Below, one piece after another: positions 41,970 through 49,428 of a DNA stretch of 64,000 nucleotides. The notes beneath the pieces were generated by a model, which saw only the letters and a program-made list of their open reading frames with translations, had not been told where the DNA came from and made no database searches. The DNA lies in IMG/VR virus record IMGVR_UViG_3300020202_000892, positions 1 to 64,000 of that record. The stretch is one strand, 5' to 3'. The first letter of the stretch is position 1. Every line of letters starts with the position of its first letter. This DNA is from a virus. The translations under genes were made by a program, and so were the position numbers.

Positions 41970-42235
41970 GACCACTTCTCTCCTCGGTCGGACGGGCTCT
42001 CGATGGGATCGGGGAAAGGCTGGCGGATGTCGCGACCGGGGAAGCAGGCCTCGCAGAGCTCGAGCCGGCGCGCATCCCCCGCCTTGCCGAACGTGCTCAT
42101 GAACCCGGCGAGGTAGCCCTCCGCCCCGCAGGCCGCGGTCCAGTCGGTGAAGGCCACACCGTGCTGGTTGGCCCACTTCGAGAACGAGGTCACGCGGTGG
42201 CAGGGGTAGCCCGCGATCGGGGTCAGGGCGCTCAC
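41966..42235 (-). CDS. hypothetical protein
   Basis: An 89-residue protein, GTG 42235. It contains FSKWANQHGVAFTDWTAACG, AEGYLAGFMSTFGKAGDARR and LCEACFPGRDIRQPFPD. One Cys pair. No family recognised. Confidence 0.5.
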   Translation of the reverse strand: MSALTPIAGYPCHRVTSFSKWANQHGVAFTDWTAACGAEGYLAGFMSTFGKAGDARRLELCEACFPGRDIRQPFPDPIESPSDRGEKWS

Positions 42236-42498
42236 CGGGCACCGGCCTGGCGGCGGAACTGCCGCGCGCGGTCCATGTCGCGACCGGCGGCCATGTTCGC
42301 GGCGTACACGAAGATCTCCGGCACCAGGTCGCCCGCCGACTTCGCGGCATCGGAGAACATCCGGGCGCGCATCTCGTGCAGGTCGGCGAGCCTGGTGCAG
42401 CGCAGCCGCTCGGCCTTCGCCGGGCTCGACGGCATGACGATGGCCTCCGCAATCGCGATCGTCACCTGGTCCACGGTCTCCAGCTTCGTCGTCTCCAT
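42232..42498 (-). CDS. hypothetical helical protein
   Basis: An 88-residue protein, ATG 42498, first gene behind the promoter at 42528-42556. It reads ETTKLETVDQVTIAIAEAIV and AERLRCTRLADLHEMRARMF. No family recognised. Confidence 0.55.
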   Translation of the reverse strand: METTKLETVDQVTIAIAEAIVMPSSPAKAERLRCTRLADLHEMRARMFSDAAKSAGDLVPEIFVYAANMAAGRDMDRARQFRRQAGAR

Positions 42499-42527
42499 CG
42501 CCTCGTCCCTCCGTCGCTGTCCTCTGT

Positions 42528-42556
42528 ACAGTACACCCTACAGTGCCGGGTCGCAA
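42528..42556 (-). promoter_or_regulatory. third leftward promoter
   Basis: Minus-strand TTGCGA (42551-42556), 17 bases, TACTGT (42528-42533). A different near-palindrome, TGTACAGTACA (42525-42535), covers the -10 box in place of the GTGTCC repeats. Confidence 0.6.
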
Positions 42557-42604
42557 GAGGGGCCGCACCCGCTCCCCAGCGGCGCGGCCCCTCGCCGTGG
42601 CGGC

Positions 42605-42721
42605 CTACTTCTTCGGGCCCTGATGCTTCGCGTCGCGCTGACGTCCCGCGTCAGCCCTCGTCGGGACCGGTGGGTGCTTGTCCGCCAGCTTCTGGTTGTA
42701 CGTCCGGGTGTCCTTGGCCAT
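42605..42721 (-). CDS. small basic protein (38 residues)
   Basis: A 38-residue protein, ATG 42721 with GGGAGGTGACC directly before it. It reads AKDTRTYNQKLADKHPPVPT and ends GPKK. Lys/Arg-rich and hydrophilic. The good ribosome site supports it. Confidence 0.5.
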   Translation of the reverse strand: MAKDTRTYNQKLADKHPPVPTRADAGRQRDAKHQGPKK

Positions 42722-42848
42722 GGTCACCTCCCTCACGTGTCGCATCGATCCATCGCAGCTCGCGGGCCCAGCCGGTGTCGATCAGGATCTGCTCGGCCTC
42801 CCAGTCGAGATCGAGCAGCTCCCACCAACTGGGCCGGCGAGCATTCAC
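42651..42848 (-). CDS. hypothetical protein, overlaps next gene
   Basis: A 65-residue frame, GTG 42848 overlapping the upstream stop. The first 45 residues look genuine (RRPSWWELLDLDWEAEQILI, DTGWARELRWIDATRE). The last 24 codons overlap the basic protein at 42605-42721 in another frame, so the true end or the exact relation of the two is uncertain. Confidence 0.4.
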   Translation of the reverse strand: MNARRPSWWELLDLDWEAEQILIDTGWARELRWIDATREGGDHGQGHPDVQPEAGGQAPTGPDEG

Positions 42849-43018
42849 CAGGGCACCGCAGAGACCATCACGACGGCACCCGCGCCGATGAGCAGGAACT
42901 GCAGGCAACCGGCGTGCTCGTTCTCCGACTTGGCCAGCGTGGCCAGCAGCGCGCCGATGATGACCATCAGCGCGCCGACGCAGAACGCGACCAGCCGGAA
43001 GATGTCGACGGTGATCAT
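42845..43018 (-). CDS. membrane protein, two segments
   Basis: A 57-residue protein, ATG 43018. Two membrane segments: FRLVAFCVGALMVIIGALLA and CLQFLLIGAGAVVMVSAVPW, joined by a charged turn. Overlaps both neighbours by four bases. Confidence 0.55.
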   Translation of the reverse strand: MITVDIFRLVAFCVGALMVIIGALLATLAKSENEHAGCLQFLLIGAGAVVMVSAVPW

Positions 43019-43143
43019 TCAGCCTCGAGCTCCTTGAGCACAGCCTTCGTGCCGACGTAGTCCTCGCCGGAGTGGAAGCCGTGCCACACCTTGTCCAGGG
43101 GCCAGTCAAAGTCGAGCGGCACCCTCTTGATCTCGCGTCCCAT
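43015..43143 (-). CDS. small protein (42 residues)
   Basis: A 42-residue protein, ATG 43143: MGREIKRVPLDFDWPLDKVW, then HGFHSGEDYVGTKAVLKELE. The pattern REIKRVPLDFDWP is found in many phage proteins of unknown role. Its stop overlaps the next ATG. Confidence 0.5.
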   Translation of the reverse strand: MGREIKRVPLDFDWPLDKVWHGFHSGEDYVGTKAVLKELEAE

Positions 43144-43174
43144 GATCTTGTTCAGTGTCCTCTCGGGGTGGGGC

Positions 43175-43309
43175 TCAGCTCTTGCGCTTCAGCTCGCGGT
43201 CCTGGTGGCGGGCGGCCATCTTCGCCTCCTCGGCCGCCTTCTTGCGTGCCTCTTCGATCATCTTCTCGGCCAGCGCGAGCTGCTCGTCGCCGATCTCGTC
43301 GTTCGCCAC
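43175..43309 (-). CDS. small helical protein (44 residues)
   Basis: A 44-residue protein, GTG 43309 with AAAGGACACC upstream. It reads ANDEIGDEQLALAEKMIEEA and continues as a Lys/Glu/Ala-rich helix with a basic end. Good ribosome site; no family recognised. Confidence 0.45.
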   Translation of the reverse strand: MANDEIGDEQLALAEKMIEEARKKAAEEAKMAARHQDRELKRKS

Positions 43310-43377
43310 GGTGTCCTTTCGTTGGTGCTCCCGCCGAGCCGCGTGTGGGGAGACAGCGGCCCGGCGGGAAGCCTGGG

Positions 43378-43743
43378 TCAGACCTGGTCGTGCTCGGTGA
43401 CCGCGCCGTCGGTGGCGGCCTCGATGACCTCCCACAACTGGGCGGGGGTCATGACGCCGGTCGAGTAGAAGACCTTCGCGGCCTCGTAGATGTCGAACCC
43501 GAGGAGCTCGGCTGCGACCGCGTGGACTTCACGACCGTCGACGAGGTCGGAGGCGTACGCCACCCCGTCGTACCCGTTGTTCCAGTGCAACTGCAGCCCC
43601 TCGTCCACGACGGTGTGGCCGGCGAGGCAGAACGTGGTCCTGCAGCCGGGCAGCTGCTGTGCGTAGGTGCCCATATAGAGGGTCTCGGGCTCGGCCTCGA
43701 TCTGCTTCATGACCCGGCGGATCCGGGCGATGTCGTAGGGCAT
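43378..43743 (-). CDS. hypothetical protein, first gene of the leftward operon
   Basis: A 121-residue protein; ATG 43743 with CGAGAGGACACC upstream. It reads PYDIARIRRVMKQIEAEPET, YMGTYAQQLPGCRTTFCLAG, LLGFDIYEAAKVFYSTGVMT and PAQLWEVIEAATDG. The segment with C-G..CLAGH is common in an actinophage family of unknown role. It is the first gene transcribed leftwards from the divergent promoter at 43781-43815. Confidence 0.6.
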   Translation of the reverse strand: MPYDIARIRRVMKQIEAEPETLYMGTYAQQLPGCRTTFCLAGHTVVDEGLQLHWNNGYDGVAYASDLVDGREVHAVAAELLGFDIYEAAKVFYSTGVMTPAQLWEVIEAATDGAVTEHDQV

Positions 43744-43780
43744 CTTCGGTGTCCTCTCGTCGGTGCTCATAACCTCGTTG

Positions 43781-43815
43781 TGGACAAAGGTACCGATTGC
43801 GCGTACATTCGTCAA
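43781..43815. promoter_or_regulatory. face-to-face divergent promoters
   Basis: Minus strand: TTGACG (43810-43815), 17 bases, TACCTT (43787-43792). Plus strand: TGGACA (43781-43786), 17 bases, TACATT (43804-43809). The two promoters occupy the same 35 bases, so only one polymerase can bind at a time. The plus start would be at about 43816, two bases before the GTG of the HTH gene, which is therefore nearly leaderless. Confidence 0.7.
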
Positions 43816-43817
43816 CT

Positions 43818-44036
43818 GTGAAGGCAAGAGACATCGGAGCGAACATCCGGAGGGAGCTGTTCCGGCAGGAGCAGACCGCCGTGTGGCTCGCGGAGCGACT
43901 GCAGTATCCCGGTGGCGCGCGAGCACTACGACGGCGGCTCCGGGGCGAGGTCGAGTTCACCGGCACCGAGCTGGTGGACGTGGCCCGCGTGCTGGGTGTC
44001 TCCGTCGACCACCTGACCCGAGAGGACGAGAAGTGA
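43818..44036 (+). CDS. small HTH regulator
   Basis: A 72-residue protein started by a near-leaderless GTG at 43818. It reads VKARDIGANIRRELFRQEQT, AVWLAERLQYPGGARALRRR, then VDVARVLGVSVDHLTRED, a lambda-repressor-like HTH. Located at the divergent promoter, it is a good candidate for the switch between the leftward and rightward operons. Confidence 0.7.
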   Translation: MKARDIGANIRRELFRQEQTAVWLAERLQYPGGARALRRRLRGEVEFTGTELVDVARVLGVSVDHLTREDEK

Positions 44037-44335
44037 GCAAGCTCTACCGCAAGAAGCCGGTCGTGATCCAGGCCGTGCAGTTCCTGCCGAACGACGAGGT
44101 CGCGCTGAACGGGCTGCTGGCCTGGCTGGGCGAGCTGGGCGCGCACTACGCGCTCACCGACCCGATGGACACCTGGGAGCTGGAGATCCGCACCCTCGAG
44201 GACGGTCACGACGGGCGGGCCAAGCACGTGGCCAGCGCCGGTGACTGGATCATCCGCGGCGTGACCGGCGAGGTCTACGCCTGCAAGCCGGACATCTTCG
44301 AGGCCACGTACGAGAAGGTCGAGGACACGCAGTGA
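44033..44335 (+). CDS. conserved phage protein (SKLYRKKPVVIQAVQF type)
   Basis: A 100-residue protein, GTG 44033 overlapping the previous stop. It begins SKLYRKKPVVIQAVQFLPND and ends GDWIIRGVTGEVYACKPDIF, a widespread phage family of unknown function, easily recognised by both ends. The family occurs in many tailed phages. Confidence 0.7.
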   Translation: MSKLYRKKPVVIQAVQFLPNDEVALNGLLAWLGELGAHYALTDPMDTWELEIRTLEDGHDGRAKHVASAGDWIIRGVTGEVYACKPDIFEATYEKVEDTQ

Positions 44336-44601
44336 TCAAGGACAAGACCGTGGCGGAGCCGGAGACCTTCGATCTCGTGCTGCCGGATGAGCCACCGGTG
44401 GGATCGGTGGTCATCGACCACTACGGCCGCGCGTGGCAGCGGCTGGCCGGGTCGCTCTTCGGCGCGCACTGGCACGTGACCGGGAAGCTGACCTCGTTCA
44501 TCCCGGACCTGGCCGACGCGCCGCTGCTGCGCTGGGGCCACCTGCTCCTGCAGCGTGGCCCGGTGACGCTGGTCTTCACCCCCGAGAAGGGCGGGGCCTG
44601 A
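44332..44601 (+). CDS. hypothetical protein
   Basis: An 89-residue protein with GTG start, overlapping both neighbours. It contains PVGSVVIDHYGRAWQRLAGS, HWHVTGKLTSFIPDLADAP and LLQRGPVTLVFTPEKGG; mostly beta strands. Confidence 0.55.
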   Translation: MIKDKTVAEPETFDLVLPDEPPVGSVVIDHYGRAWQRLAGSLFGAHWHVTGKLTSFIPDLADAPLLRWGHLLLQRGPVTLVFTPEKGGA

Positions 44602-44867
44602 TGCCGATGTACGAGCACCAGGGCGTGAAGGTGACGCTGGTCGTCGAGGTCGACGGTCACCGGCTCGCTTTCGAGCAGACCGGCAAGGCCACCGGCGCGC
44701 GCTACCACGGCGCCGACCCGCAGCACGGTTACGACGTCACCGACACGCTGGAGTACTGCATCCGGGATGCCGTCACCCAGGCTGCTGACCGCGTGGTTGG
44801 GCGAGCGCGAACGTTCCTGGCTCGCGCCTACCCGATCTGTACCGACAACCGAGAGGACACGAAGTGA
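44601..44867 (+). CDS. hypothetical protein
   Basis: An 88-residue protein, ATG overlapping the previous stop (TGATG). It reads YEHQGVKVTLVVEVDGHRLA and YDVTDTLEYCIRDAVTQAAD. Beta then helix. No family recognised. Confidence 0.5.
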   Translation: MPMYEHQGVKVTLVVEVDGHRLAFEQTGKATGARYHGADPQHGYDVTDTLEYCIRDAVTQAADRVVGRARTFLARAYPICTDNREDTK

Positions 44868-45724
44868 AGAGGATCGCCGAGTTCTGGGGCGTGGCGCTGG
44901 TCGTCGCCCTGATGTTCATCGCCGGCTGCGCGAACATGCAGACCGAGGCCGACGAGCAGGGCCTGCGCTACAGCGGTGGGTGGCTGTTCGCCGAGGCCCC
45001 CGCGTTCATGGAATGCCAGGCCCCGTCACGTCAGAGCTATGGCGCCGACGCGGGCGACAACACCTACGTCTACCCGGCCGGCCAGCGCACCCTGAAGTTC
45101 TCGGCCGACCCCGGCAGCGACGCCCCTCCGATCACCGTCTCGGCCCCCTCGCCGGGTGGAGGTCAACCCATCGTGCTCACCGTGTCCGGGGTTGTGACCT
45201 TCACTCCGAACTTCGGCGACTGCGCGACGTTCCAGCAGTTCCACGAGCAGATCGGCCGCAAGTTCAGCGCGTGGACCCCGGAGGGCTGGACGAACTTGAT
45301 CAGGACCTACATCAAGGACCCGACCGACCGCGCGGCCGACAACGAGGCGCTGCGGTTCGACTGGGTGACCCTGGCCAGCAACGCCGACGCGAAGGCCCAG
45401 TGGGAGCGCGCGGTGGCCGACACGCTGCCCTCGATGATCCGCCAGCTCGCGGGGGGCGACTACTTCATGATCAACGGCGTGCTGCTGCAGCGACCGGAGC
45501 TCCCCGCCGACGTCACCGCGGCGATCCAGCGCACCGAGGCCGCGCGCCAGGAGGCCCAGACCGCTGAGCAGGTGCGTCGGGCTGCCGAGACATTCCCCGG
45601 CGGGGTGGCGGCCTACCAGGCGTTCCAGCAGCAGCAGGCGATCAACGACGCGATCCGCAGCGGCAATGTCAAGGTGCTCCCCGTCCCGCAGGGCTCGCCG
45701 ATCATCGTGAACCCGGGGGGCTGA
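44864..45724 (+). CDS. SPFH/band 7-like lipoprotein
   Basis: A 286-residue protein, GTG start after a CGAGAGGACACGAA site. The signal VALMFIAGC is a lipobox, so it is probably a membrane lipoprotein. Residues 40-280 resemble band 7/SPFH proteins of actinophages: YVYPAGQRTLKFSADPGSDA, VTLASNADAKAQWERAVADT, AAIQRTEAARQEAQTAEQVR, FPGGVAAYQAFQQQQAINDA. Such proteins form membrane-associated assemblies; a role in infection is not known. Confidence 0.7.
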   Translation: MKRIAEFWGVALVVALMFIAGCANMQTEADEQGLRYSGGWLFAEAPAFMECQAPSRQSYGADAGDNTYVYPAGQRTLKFSADPGSDAPPITVSAPSPGGGQPIVLTVSGVVTFTPNFGDCATFQQFHEQIGRKFSAWTPEGWTNLIRTYIKDPTDRAADNEALRFDWVTLASNADAKAQWERAVADTLPSMIRQLAGGDYFMINGVLLQRPELPADVTAAIQRTEAARQEAQTAEQVRRAAETFPGGVAAYQAFQQQQAINDAIRSGNVKVLPVPQGSPIIVNPGG

Positions 45725-45726
45725 TC

Positions 45727-46011
45727 ATGAGCAGCATGACGCTGGTGCTCCTCGCGCTGGCCCTCGCGATCGGGAGCATGATCATCAACACGGTGCAAGC
45801 CTACGTCGAGCGTCGGGCCATGAAGGTGTTCACCGAGGCACTGGAGCTGATGGTCCCGGTGATGGAGGACGTCCGCCGGATCGAACCTCACCTCGACGAG
45901 TCGGTGGAGCTGGCCATGATCCGGACGGCCGAGCTGCTGCCCACCGCGCGCCGGATGGCCAACGGCTACGTCACGCCGTTCGGCCTCTTCCCGCGCCGAA
46001 AGGGGAGCTGA
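45727..46011 (+). CDS. single-pass membrane protein
   Basis: A 94-residue protein: MTLVLLALALAIGSMIINTV spans the membrane, then a helical cytoplasmic domain (MKVFTEALELMVPVMEDVRR). Following an SPFH-like lipoprotein, it may act with it. Confidence 0.55.
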   Translation: MSSMTLVLLALALAIGSMIINTVQAYVERRAMKVFTEALELMVPVMEDVRRIEPHLDESVELAMIRTAELLPTARRMANGYVTPFGLFPRRKGS

Positions 46012-46012
46012 G

Positions 46013-46312
46013 ATGCACGGAGTCACCCCTGAGCCGCCACCCGGCTCCGAGCACTACCGCGAGGGCTGGCGAGACGGGTACGAGCAGAAGGGCCTGGACA
46101 TGGCCGCGCTCGCCGAGGCGATGAACGTCCCGGCGGCGGGCTGGTCGGGCGCCTGGGCCGAGCTGACCGGCTACGTGGACGGCGCGCGCCTCGAAGGCGG
46201 GACCATCGACCCCGCCGCGCTGGCCGAGTACCTCGTCGAGCTGAAGCGCAAGGCGCTGGCCCCGGTCCGCGAGTGGATGCAGTCGGTCGTCGACGAGAGG
46301 CGGGAGAGCTGA
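46013..46312 (+). CDS. hypothetical protein
   Basis: A 99-residue protein. It reads GSEHYREGWRDGYEQKGLDM, then helices (AEYLVELKRKALAPVREWMQ). No family recognised. Confidence 0.5.
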   Translation: MHGVTPEPPPGSEHYREGWRDGYEQKGLDMAALAEAMNVPAAGWSGAWAELTGYVDGARLEGGTIDPAALAEYLVELKRKALAPVREWMQSVVDERRES

Positions 46313-46313
46313 G

Positions 46314-46637
46314 ATGCGCGTACTGGCGATGGTCCTCATCGTGCTCGCGGTCATCGTCGTCCTCGTCGGTCTCGCCGCCTTGATCTGGGGCGGGCTGCGA
46401 TCCTGGCGCACCCGGCGAGCACAGCGCACCGACCGAAGGGTGGCTTGGACGCCCTACTGCACGCCAGTCGGCACCCGCCTGGAGATCGGCGTGGAGCGGC
46501 GCACCGAGGACGATCGGGAGCTGGGCAAGGTCCACATGCACACCGTGCCGGCCTGGATCGAGCTGGAGGTGCTCGTCGCGATGAATGACGCCGAGCAGCG
46601 TGCGCGGCAGTACAACGAGGCGAAGGTGGGGATGTGA
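46314..46637 (+). CDS. membrane-anchored protein
   Basis: A 107-residue protein with an N-terminal membrane segment (VLAMVLIVLAVIVVLVGLAA) and a charged C-terminal domain (HMHTVPAWIELEVLVAMNDA). No family recognised. Confidence 0.5.
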   Translation: MRVLAMVLIVLAVIVVLVGLAALIWGGLRSWRTRRAQRTDRRVAWTPYCTPVGTRLEIGVERRTEDDRELGKVHMHTVPAWIELEVLVAMNDAEQRARQYNEAKVGM

Positions 46638-47143
46638 TGGACGCGGACGAGATTTACGCCGAGGACGTGAACTGGCGGGCGACCGCAGGGGAGCTGCAGC
46701 GCGAGGTGACCCGGCTCGCGAACGAGCTGCGTCTACTGAAGGTGCGGTCGGAGTACACCGAACGGAACCACCAGCAGCTGTGCAAGGCGCTGGAGCCGCT
46801 GTGCCCGTGCGACTACAACCCGGAGACCACTGACGGGCCGCAGCAGGACTGCCCACTGCACGGTGACGGCATCACGTTCGTCGGTCAGCACCGAGCGCTA
46901 CAGAGCGAGAACATCGAGCTACGTCGTGAGCTCGAAGCGCGTCGGGCCACCGTCACCACCGGCGGGCCGGGCGTGCCGTTCACCGAGACATGGGAGAACG
47001 GCCCGAACTCGCGCCCGCCGACCGCCCCGCCGGAGCCCGTGGTCGTGCAGCTGCCAACCCCCGACAAGGGGGCGACGAAATGCAACTGCGGCGGGGTCCT
47101 GAGCCACGCCGAGAACTGTCCGGAGTGGGTGCTGCCGCACTAG
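46637..47143 (+). CDS. zinc-binding coiled-coil protein
   Basis: A 168-residue protein, ATG 46637 overlapping the previous stop. A coiled coil (ATAGELQREVTRLANELRLL) is followed by CPCDYNPETTDGPQQDCPLH, a second helix, and CNCGGVLSHAENCPEWVLP. The Cys/His sets suggest two zinc sites. It is the last gene before the terminator. Confidence 0.55.
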   Translation: MDADEIYAEDVNWRATAGELQREVTRLANELRLLKVRSEYTERNHQQLCKALEPLCPCDYNPETTDGPQQDCPLHGDGITFVGQHRALQSENIELRRELEARRATVTTGGPGVPFTETWENGPNSRPPTAPPEPVVVQLPTPDKGATKCNCGGVLSHAENCPEWVLPH

Positions 47144-47153
47144 CTCGGCGCGT

Positions 47154-47191
47154 GACGAAGGCCCCGGGTCGCGAGATCCGGGGCCTTCGTC
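47154..47191. terminator. bidirectional terminator between convergent operons
   Basis: A perfect 14-bp stem: GACGAAGGCCCCGG (47154-47167) with 47178-47191, followed by GTTGG. It lies between the convergent ends of the rightward operon (47143) and the leftward RusA gene (47229), and is symmetric enough to act from both sides. Confidence 0.8.
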
Positions 47192-47228
47192 GTTGGTGCC
47201 CTACGGAGGGCTCCTGTCGCCAGCGGGG

Positions 47229-47714
47229 TCAGGCTATCGTCCGCACCCGGATCCGGGCGCCGGGGGTCTCGTCGAGCTCGGCCTCGCGCTTGCTGCCGAC
47301 CCATCGCACCACCTGTGCGTCGTCGGCCCACACGATCGTGGTGAGCGAGTCCCACACCGCGCGCTCGAGCTTGTCCCCGTCGGGCTTGCGGGTGTGCGGG
47401 TCGGTGCGGCCCTTGGGCGCGGACTTGCGCCGAGGCATCACGAAGTCGATCTCCACGTGCACGGGCGCGGTGGTCGGACCCCGGTCCCACACCTGGCCGA
47501 TCTCGTCCCGCACGTAGGCCTGCCACGCGCGCTGGTTCTTGCTGTTGGTCGGGATCGCCACCGCTCGGCCGGTCTTGTTGTGTCTGACCGCGATCAGGCT
47601 GCCCTTGGTGGTCGGGGTGCCCGGAACGAACACGTCCAGGTCCCAGGCCGGCTGTGTCGGCTCGGCGGGGGTCCACTCCGTGGGGCCGCACCCCAGATCC
47701 AGCGGCGTGGTCAT
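47229..47714 (-). CDS. rusA: RusA-like Holliday junction resolvase
   Basis: A 161-residue nuclease that cuts four-way DNA junctions during recombination or before packaging. It carries the RusA signature: FVPGTPTTKGSL near residue 30, then HTRKPDGDKLERAVWDSLTT (catalytic acidic residues) and VWADDAQVV near the end. The start at 47714 overlaps the upstream gene by four bases. Confidence 0.85.
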   Translation of the reverse strand: MTTPLDLGCGPTEWTPAEPTQPAWDLDVFVPGTPTTKGSLIAVRHNKTGRAVAIPTNSKNQRAWQAYVRDEIGQVWDRGPTTAPVHVEIDFVMPRRKSAPKGRTDPHTRKPDGDKLERAVWDSLTTIVWADDAQVVRWVGSKREAELDETPGARIRVRTIA

Positions 47715-47893
47715 GACGCCTTCCGTTCCGCGCGCTCGGCGCGTAGTCGTTGCCAGTGGTCGGTGAGCCGGGCTCGTTCGACCGCGTCGCGGTGACGGCG
47801 CTGTACCTCGCGCCAGCGCTGGCGGGCCACCACCTGATCAGCCGGGCAGGTGCAGCCGTAGCCGACCGGCCAGCTGCAACGCTCGCAGATCAC
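47711..47893 (-). CDS. small zinc-finger protein
   Basis: A 60-residue protein from GTG 47893: ICERCSWPVGYGCTCPADQV, then an Arg-rich helix. Four Cys in the first 15 residues indicate a metal site. Overlaps both neighbours. Confidence 0.55.
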   Translation of the reverse strand: MICERCSWPVGYGCTCPADQVVARQRWREVQRRHRDAVERARLTDHWQRLRAERAERKAS

Positions 47894-48237
47894 GGCTCGA
47901 TCATCTCCAGCCGCACCGACTCGGTGGTCTTGGTGAAGCGCTCGGCCAGCTCGGGCTCCTTGGCCTTGAGCGCCGTGGTGTCGATCCGGCGCGTGGTGAC
48001 CGTGCGGACCCGCACCAGGAGCTGGCCGTCGACCGCGCCGAACTCGGCGTTGCGCTCGGCGACGTACCCGACGATCTCGTCGCGGGTCTCCTTGAGCCGC
48101 TCGGCGATGTCGCGCTCCATCTCCTTGAGCTTGCGGTAGCGCGCGACCCGGTCGGCGATCGGGTAGACGTCGACCGTCGCGGCGGTCTCCTCGGCGTTCT
48201 CGACGTTCTCCGGGGCATCCAGCTTGCCCAGCGTCAT
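47890..48237 (-). CDS. hypothetical protein of the recombination operon
   Basis: A 115-residue protein, ATG 48237. It has an acidic N-terminus, a coiled coil (RYRKLKEMERDIAERLKETR) and a beta-rich end (FGAVDGQLLVRVRTVTTRRI). It lies between RusA and a Cas4-like nuclease, suggesting a DNA metabolism role. Confidence 0.55.
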   Translation of the reverse strand: MTLGKLDAPENVENAEETAATVDVYPIADRVARYRKLKEMERDIAERLKETRDEIVGYVAERNAEFGAVDGQLLVRVRTVTTRRIDTTALKAKEPELAERFTKTTESVRLEMIEP

Positions 48238-48995
48238 GACGGTTCCTTCCCGGGGCACAGGCCGTCGGCCTCGGCGCCCTTGAACTCGCAGAAGTAGCAG
48301 GCGCCGCCCGGGGTGGCCGGGACGCGCAGCGGGTGCACGCCCAGCTGCACGAACTCCTGCACCTGGCGCATGCGCTTGAGCGCGCGCAGCGCGGCGTCCA
48401 GGTCGAACGGCTCGGACCAGATATGCAGGTCGCTCAGGCGCTTGGACCGGCCGAAGAAGCCGATCCCGACCTTGTTGACCTTGTAACCGAGACGCAGATA
48501 CCCGAGGCCGTAGCAGTGCGCCTGGGTGCGGTAGGTCTCGCTCGGGCCCTCGGTCGTGTACTTGCGGTACTGCGTCTCGCCGAGGATCTTCCAGTCCAAC
48601 ACCGTGCCGGTCGGCTCGTGGAAGCAGTCGCACGACCCACTCAGCCCGAAGCCGACGTCGACCCGGCGCTCCAGGTGCCACGGCGGCGCGGTGCCGGCCT
48701 GACGAGCGAGGTTGTTGGCGTGGGTGAAGGCGTCCGCCAGCCAGGCGTGCGTGGCCGTGCCGATGATCGAGGGCCACGGGTCGTGCAGGTCGCGAGAGCG
48801 CTCGACGGCCGGGGACATCTTGTAGGCCAGCTGGCGCGCGCACGGGGTGCCGACCTCGGAGGGGCCCACGGCGCGCTGCAGGTTGCGGGGGGCGTTGGTC
48901 GCGAAGTTGCGGATCGTGTGGATGATCTCGGCGCGCAACCCGGTCTGATCCGGGTGCTGCACCTGCTTGGGGGGCGGCAGGCTACCGAGCGCCAT
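48234..48995 (-). CDS. Cas4/RecB-like PD-(D/E)XK nuclease
   Basis: A 253-residue nuclease of the Cas4/RecB type. It shows GPSEVGTPCARQLAYK (first Cys of an iron-sulphur cluster), LSGSCDCFHEPTGTVLDWKI (Asp and Lys of the nuclease core) and the C-terminal Cys set CYFCEFKGAEADGLC. The pattern Cys-nuclease core-CxxC-C is typical of cluster-binding 5'-3' exonucleases of actinophages, often part of recombination or replication. Confidence 0.82.
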   Translation of the reverse strand: MALGSLPPPKQVQHPDQTGLRAEIIHTIRNFATNAPRNLQRAVGPSEVGTPCARQLAYKMSPAVERSRDLHDPWPSIIGTATHAWLADAFTHANNLARQAGTAPPWHLERRVDVGFGLSGSCDCFHEPTGTVLDWKILGETQYRKYTTEGPSETYRTQAHCYGLGYLRLGYKVNKVGIGFFGRSKRLSDLHIWSEPFDLDAALRALKRMRQVQEFVQLGVHPLRVPATPGGACYFCEFKGAEADGLCPGKEPS

Positions 48996-49227
48996 CGAGG
49001 TCCCCGATCTGAGTGGAGAGGGCGCCCAGCGCGTCGTAGAGCTCGTTCGACTGCAGCCGCACCGTGTGGCGCGGGGCCGGCGGCATCTCCACCCACGCCG
49101 ACCGCACGTCGTCGGCCAGCCCGTACAGCCGACGCACCTCGGCGGCGAGCGCGGCCGTCACCGGGTCGCCTTCCATGGTGTTCGCGATCTGCAGCGCCCA
49201 CCTCACGCTGATTCCGGCGGCCATCAC
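48982..49227 (-). CDS. hypothetical protein
   Basis: An 81-residue protein, overlapping the nuclease start. It reads AAEVRRLYGLADDVRSAWVE, QSNELYDALGALSTQIGDLD. Helical. No family recognised. Confidence 0.5.
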   Translation of the reverse strand: MMAAGISVRWALQIANTMEGDPVTAALAAEVRRLYGLADDVRSAWVEMPPAPRHTVRLQSNELYDALGALSTQIGDLDGAR

Positions 49228-49409
49228 GCGCTCCGGATCGGCGCGACCAGCTCGTCGAGCGCGCCCGCCTTCACCGCGGTGACGAACTCACGCAGCTCCG
49301 CGCCGGTGACGGCCACGTTGACGTGCCGGTTGATCGTGCTGTGGATCCGGAACCAGTCGGCGCCGATGGGCACGATCTCGACGAACGTGGGTTCGCTGTG
49401 GATCTTCAT
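49224..49409 (-). CDS. small hypothetical protein
   Basis: A 61-residue protein; ATG 49409 with GGGAGGACAC upstream. It reads KIHSEPTFVEIVPIGADWFR and VNVAVTGAELREFVTAVKAG. Strands then a helix. No family recognised. Confidence 0.55.
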   Translation of the reverse strand: MKIHSEPTFVEIVPIGADWFRIHSTINRHVNVAVTGAELREFVTAVKAGALDELVAPIRSA

Positions 49410-49428
49410 GTGTCCTCCCGGACGGAGG

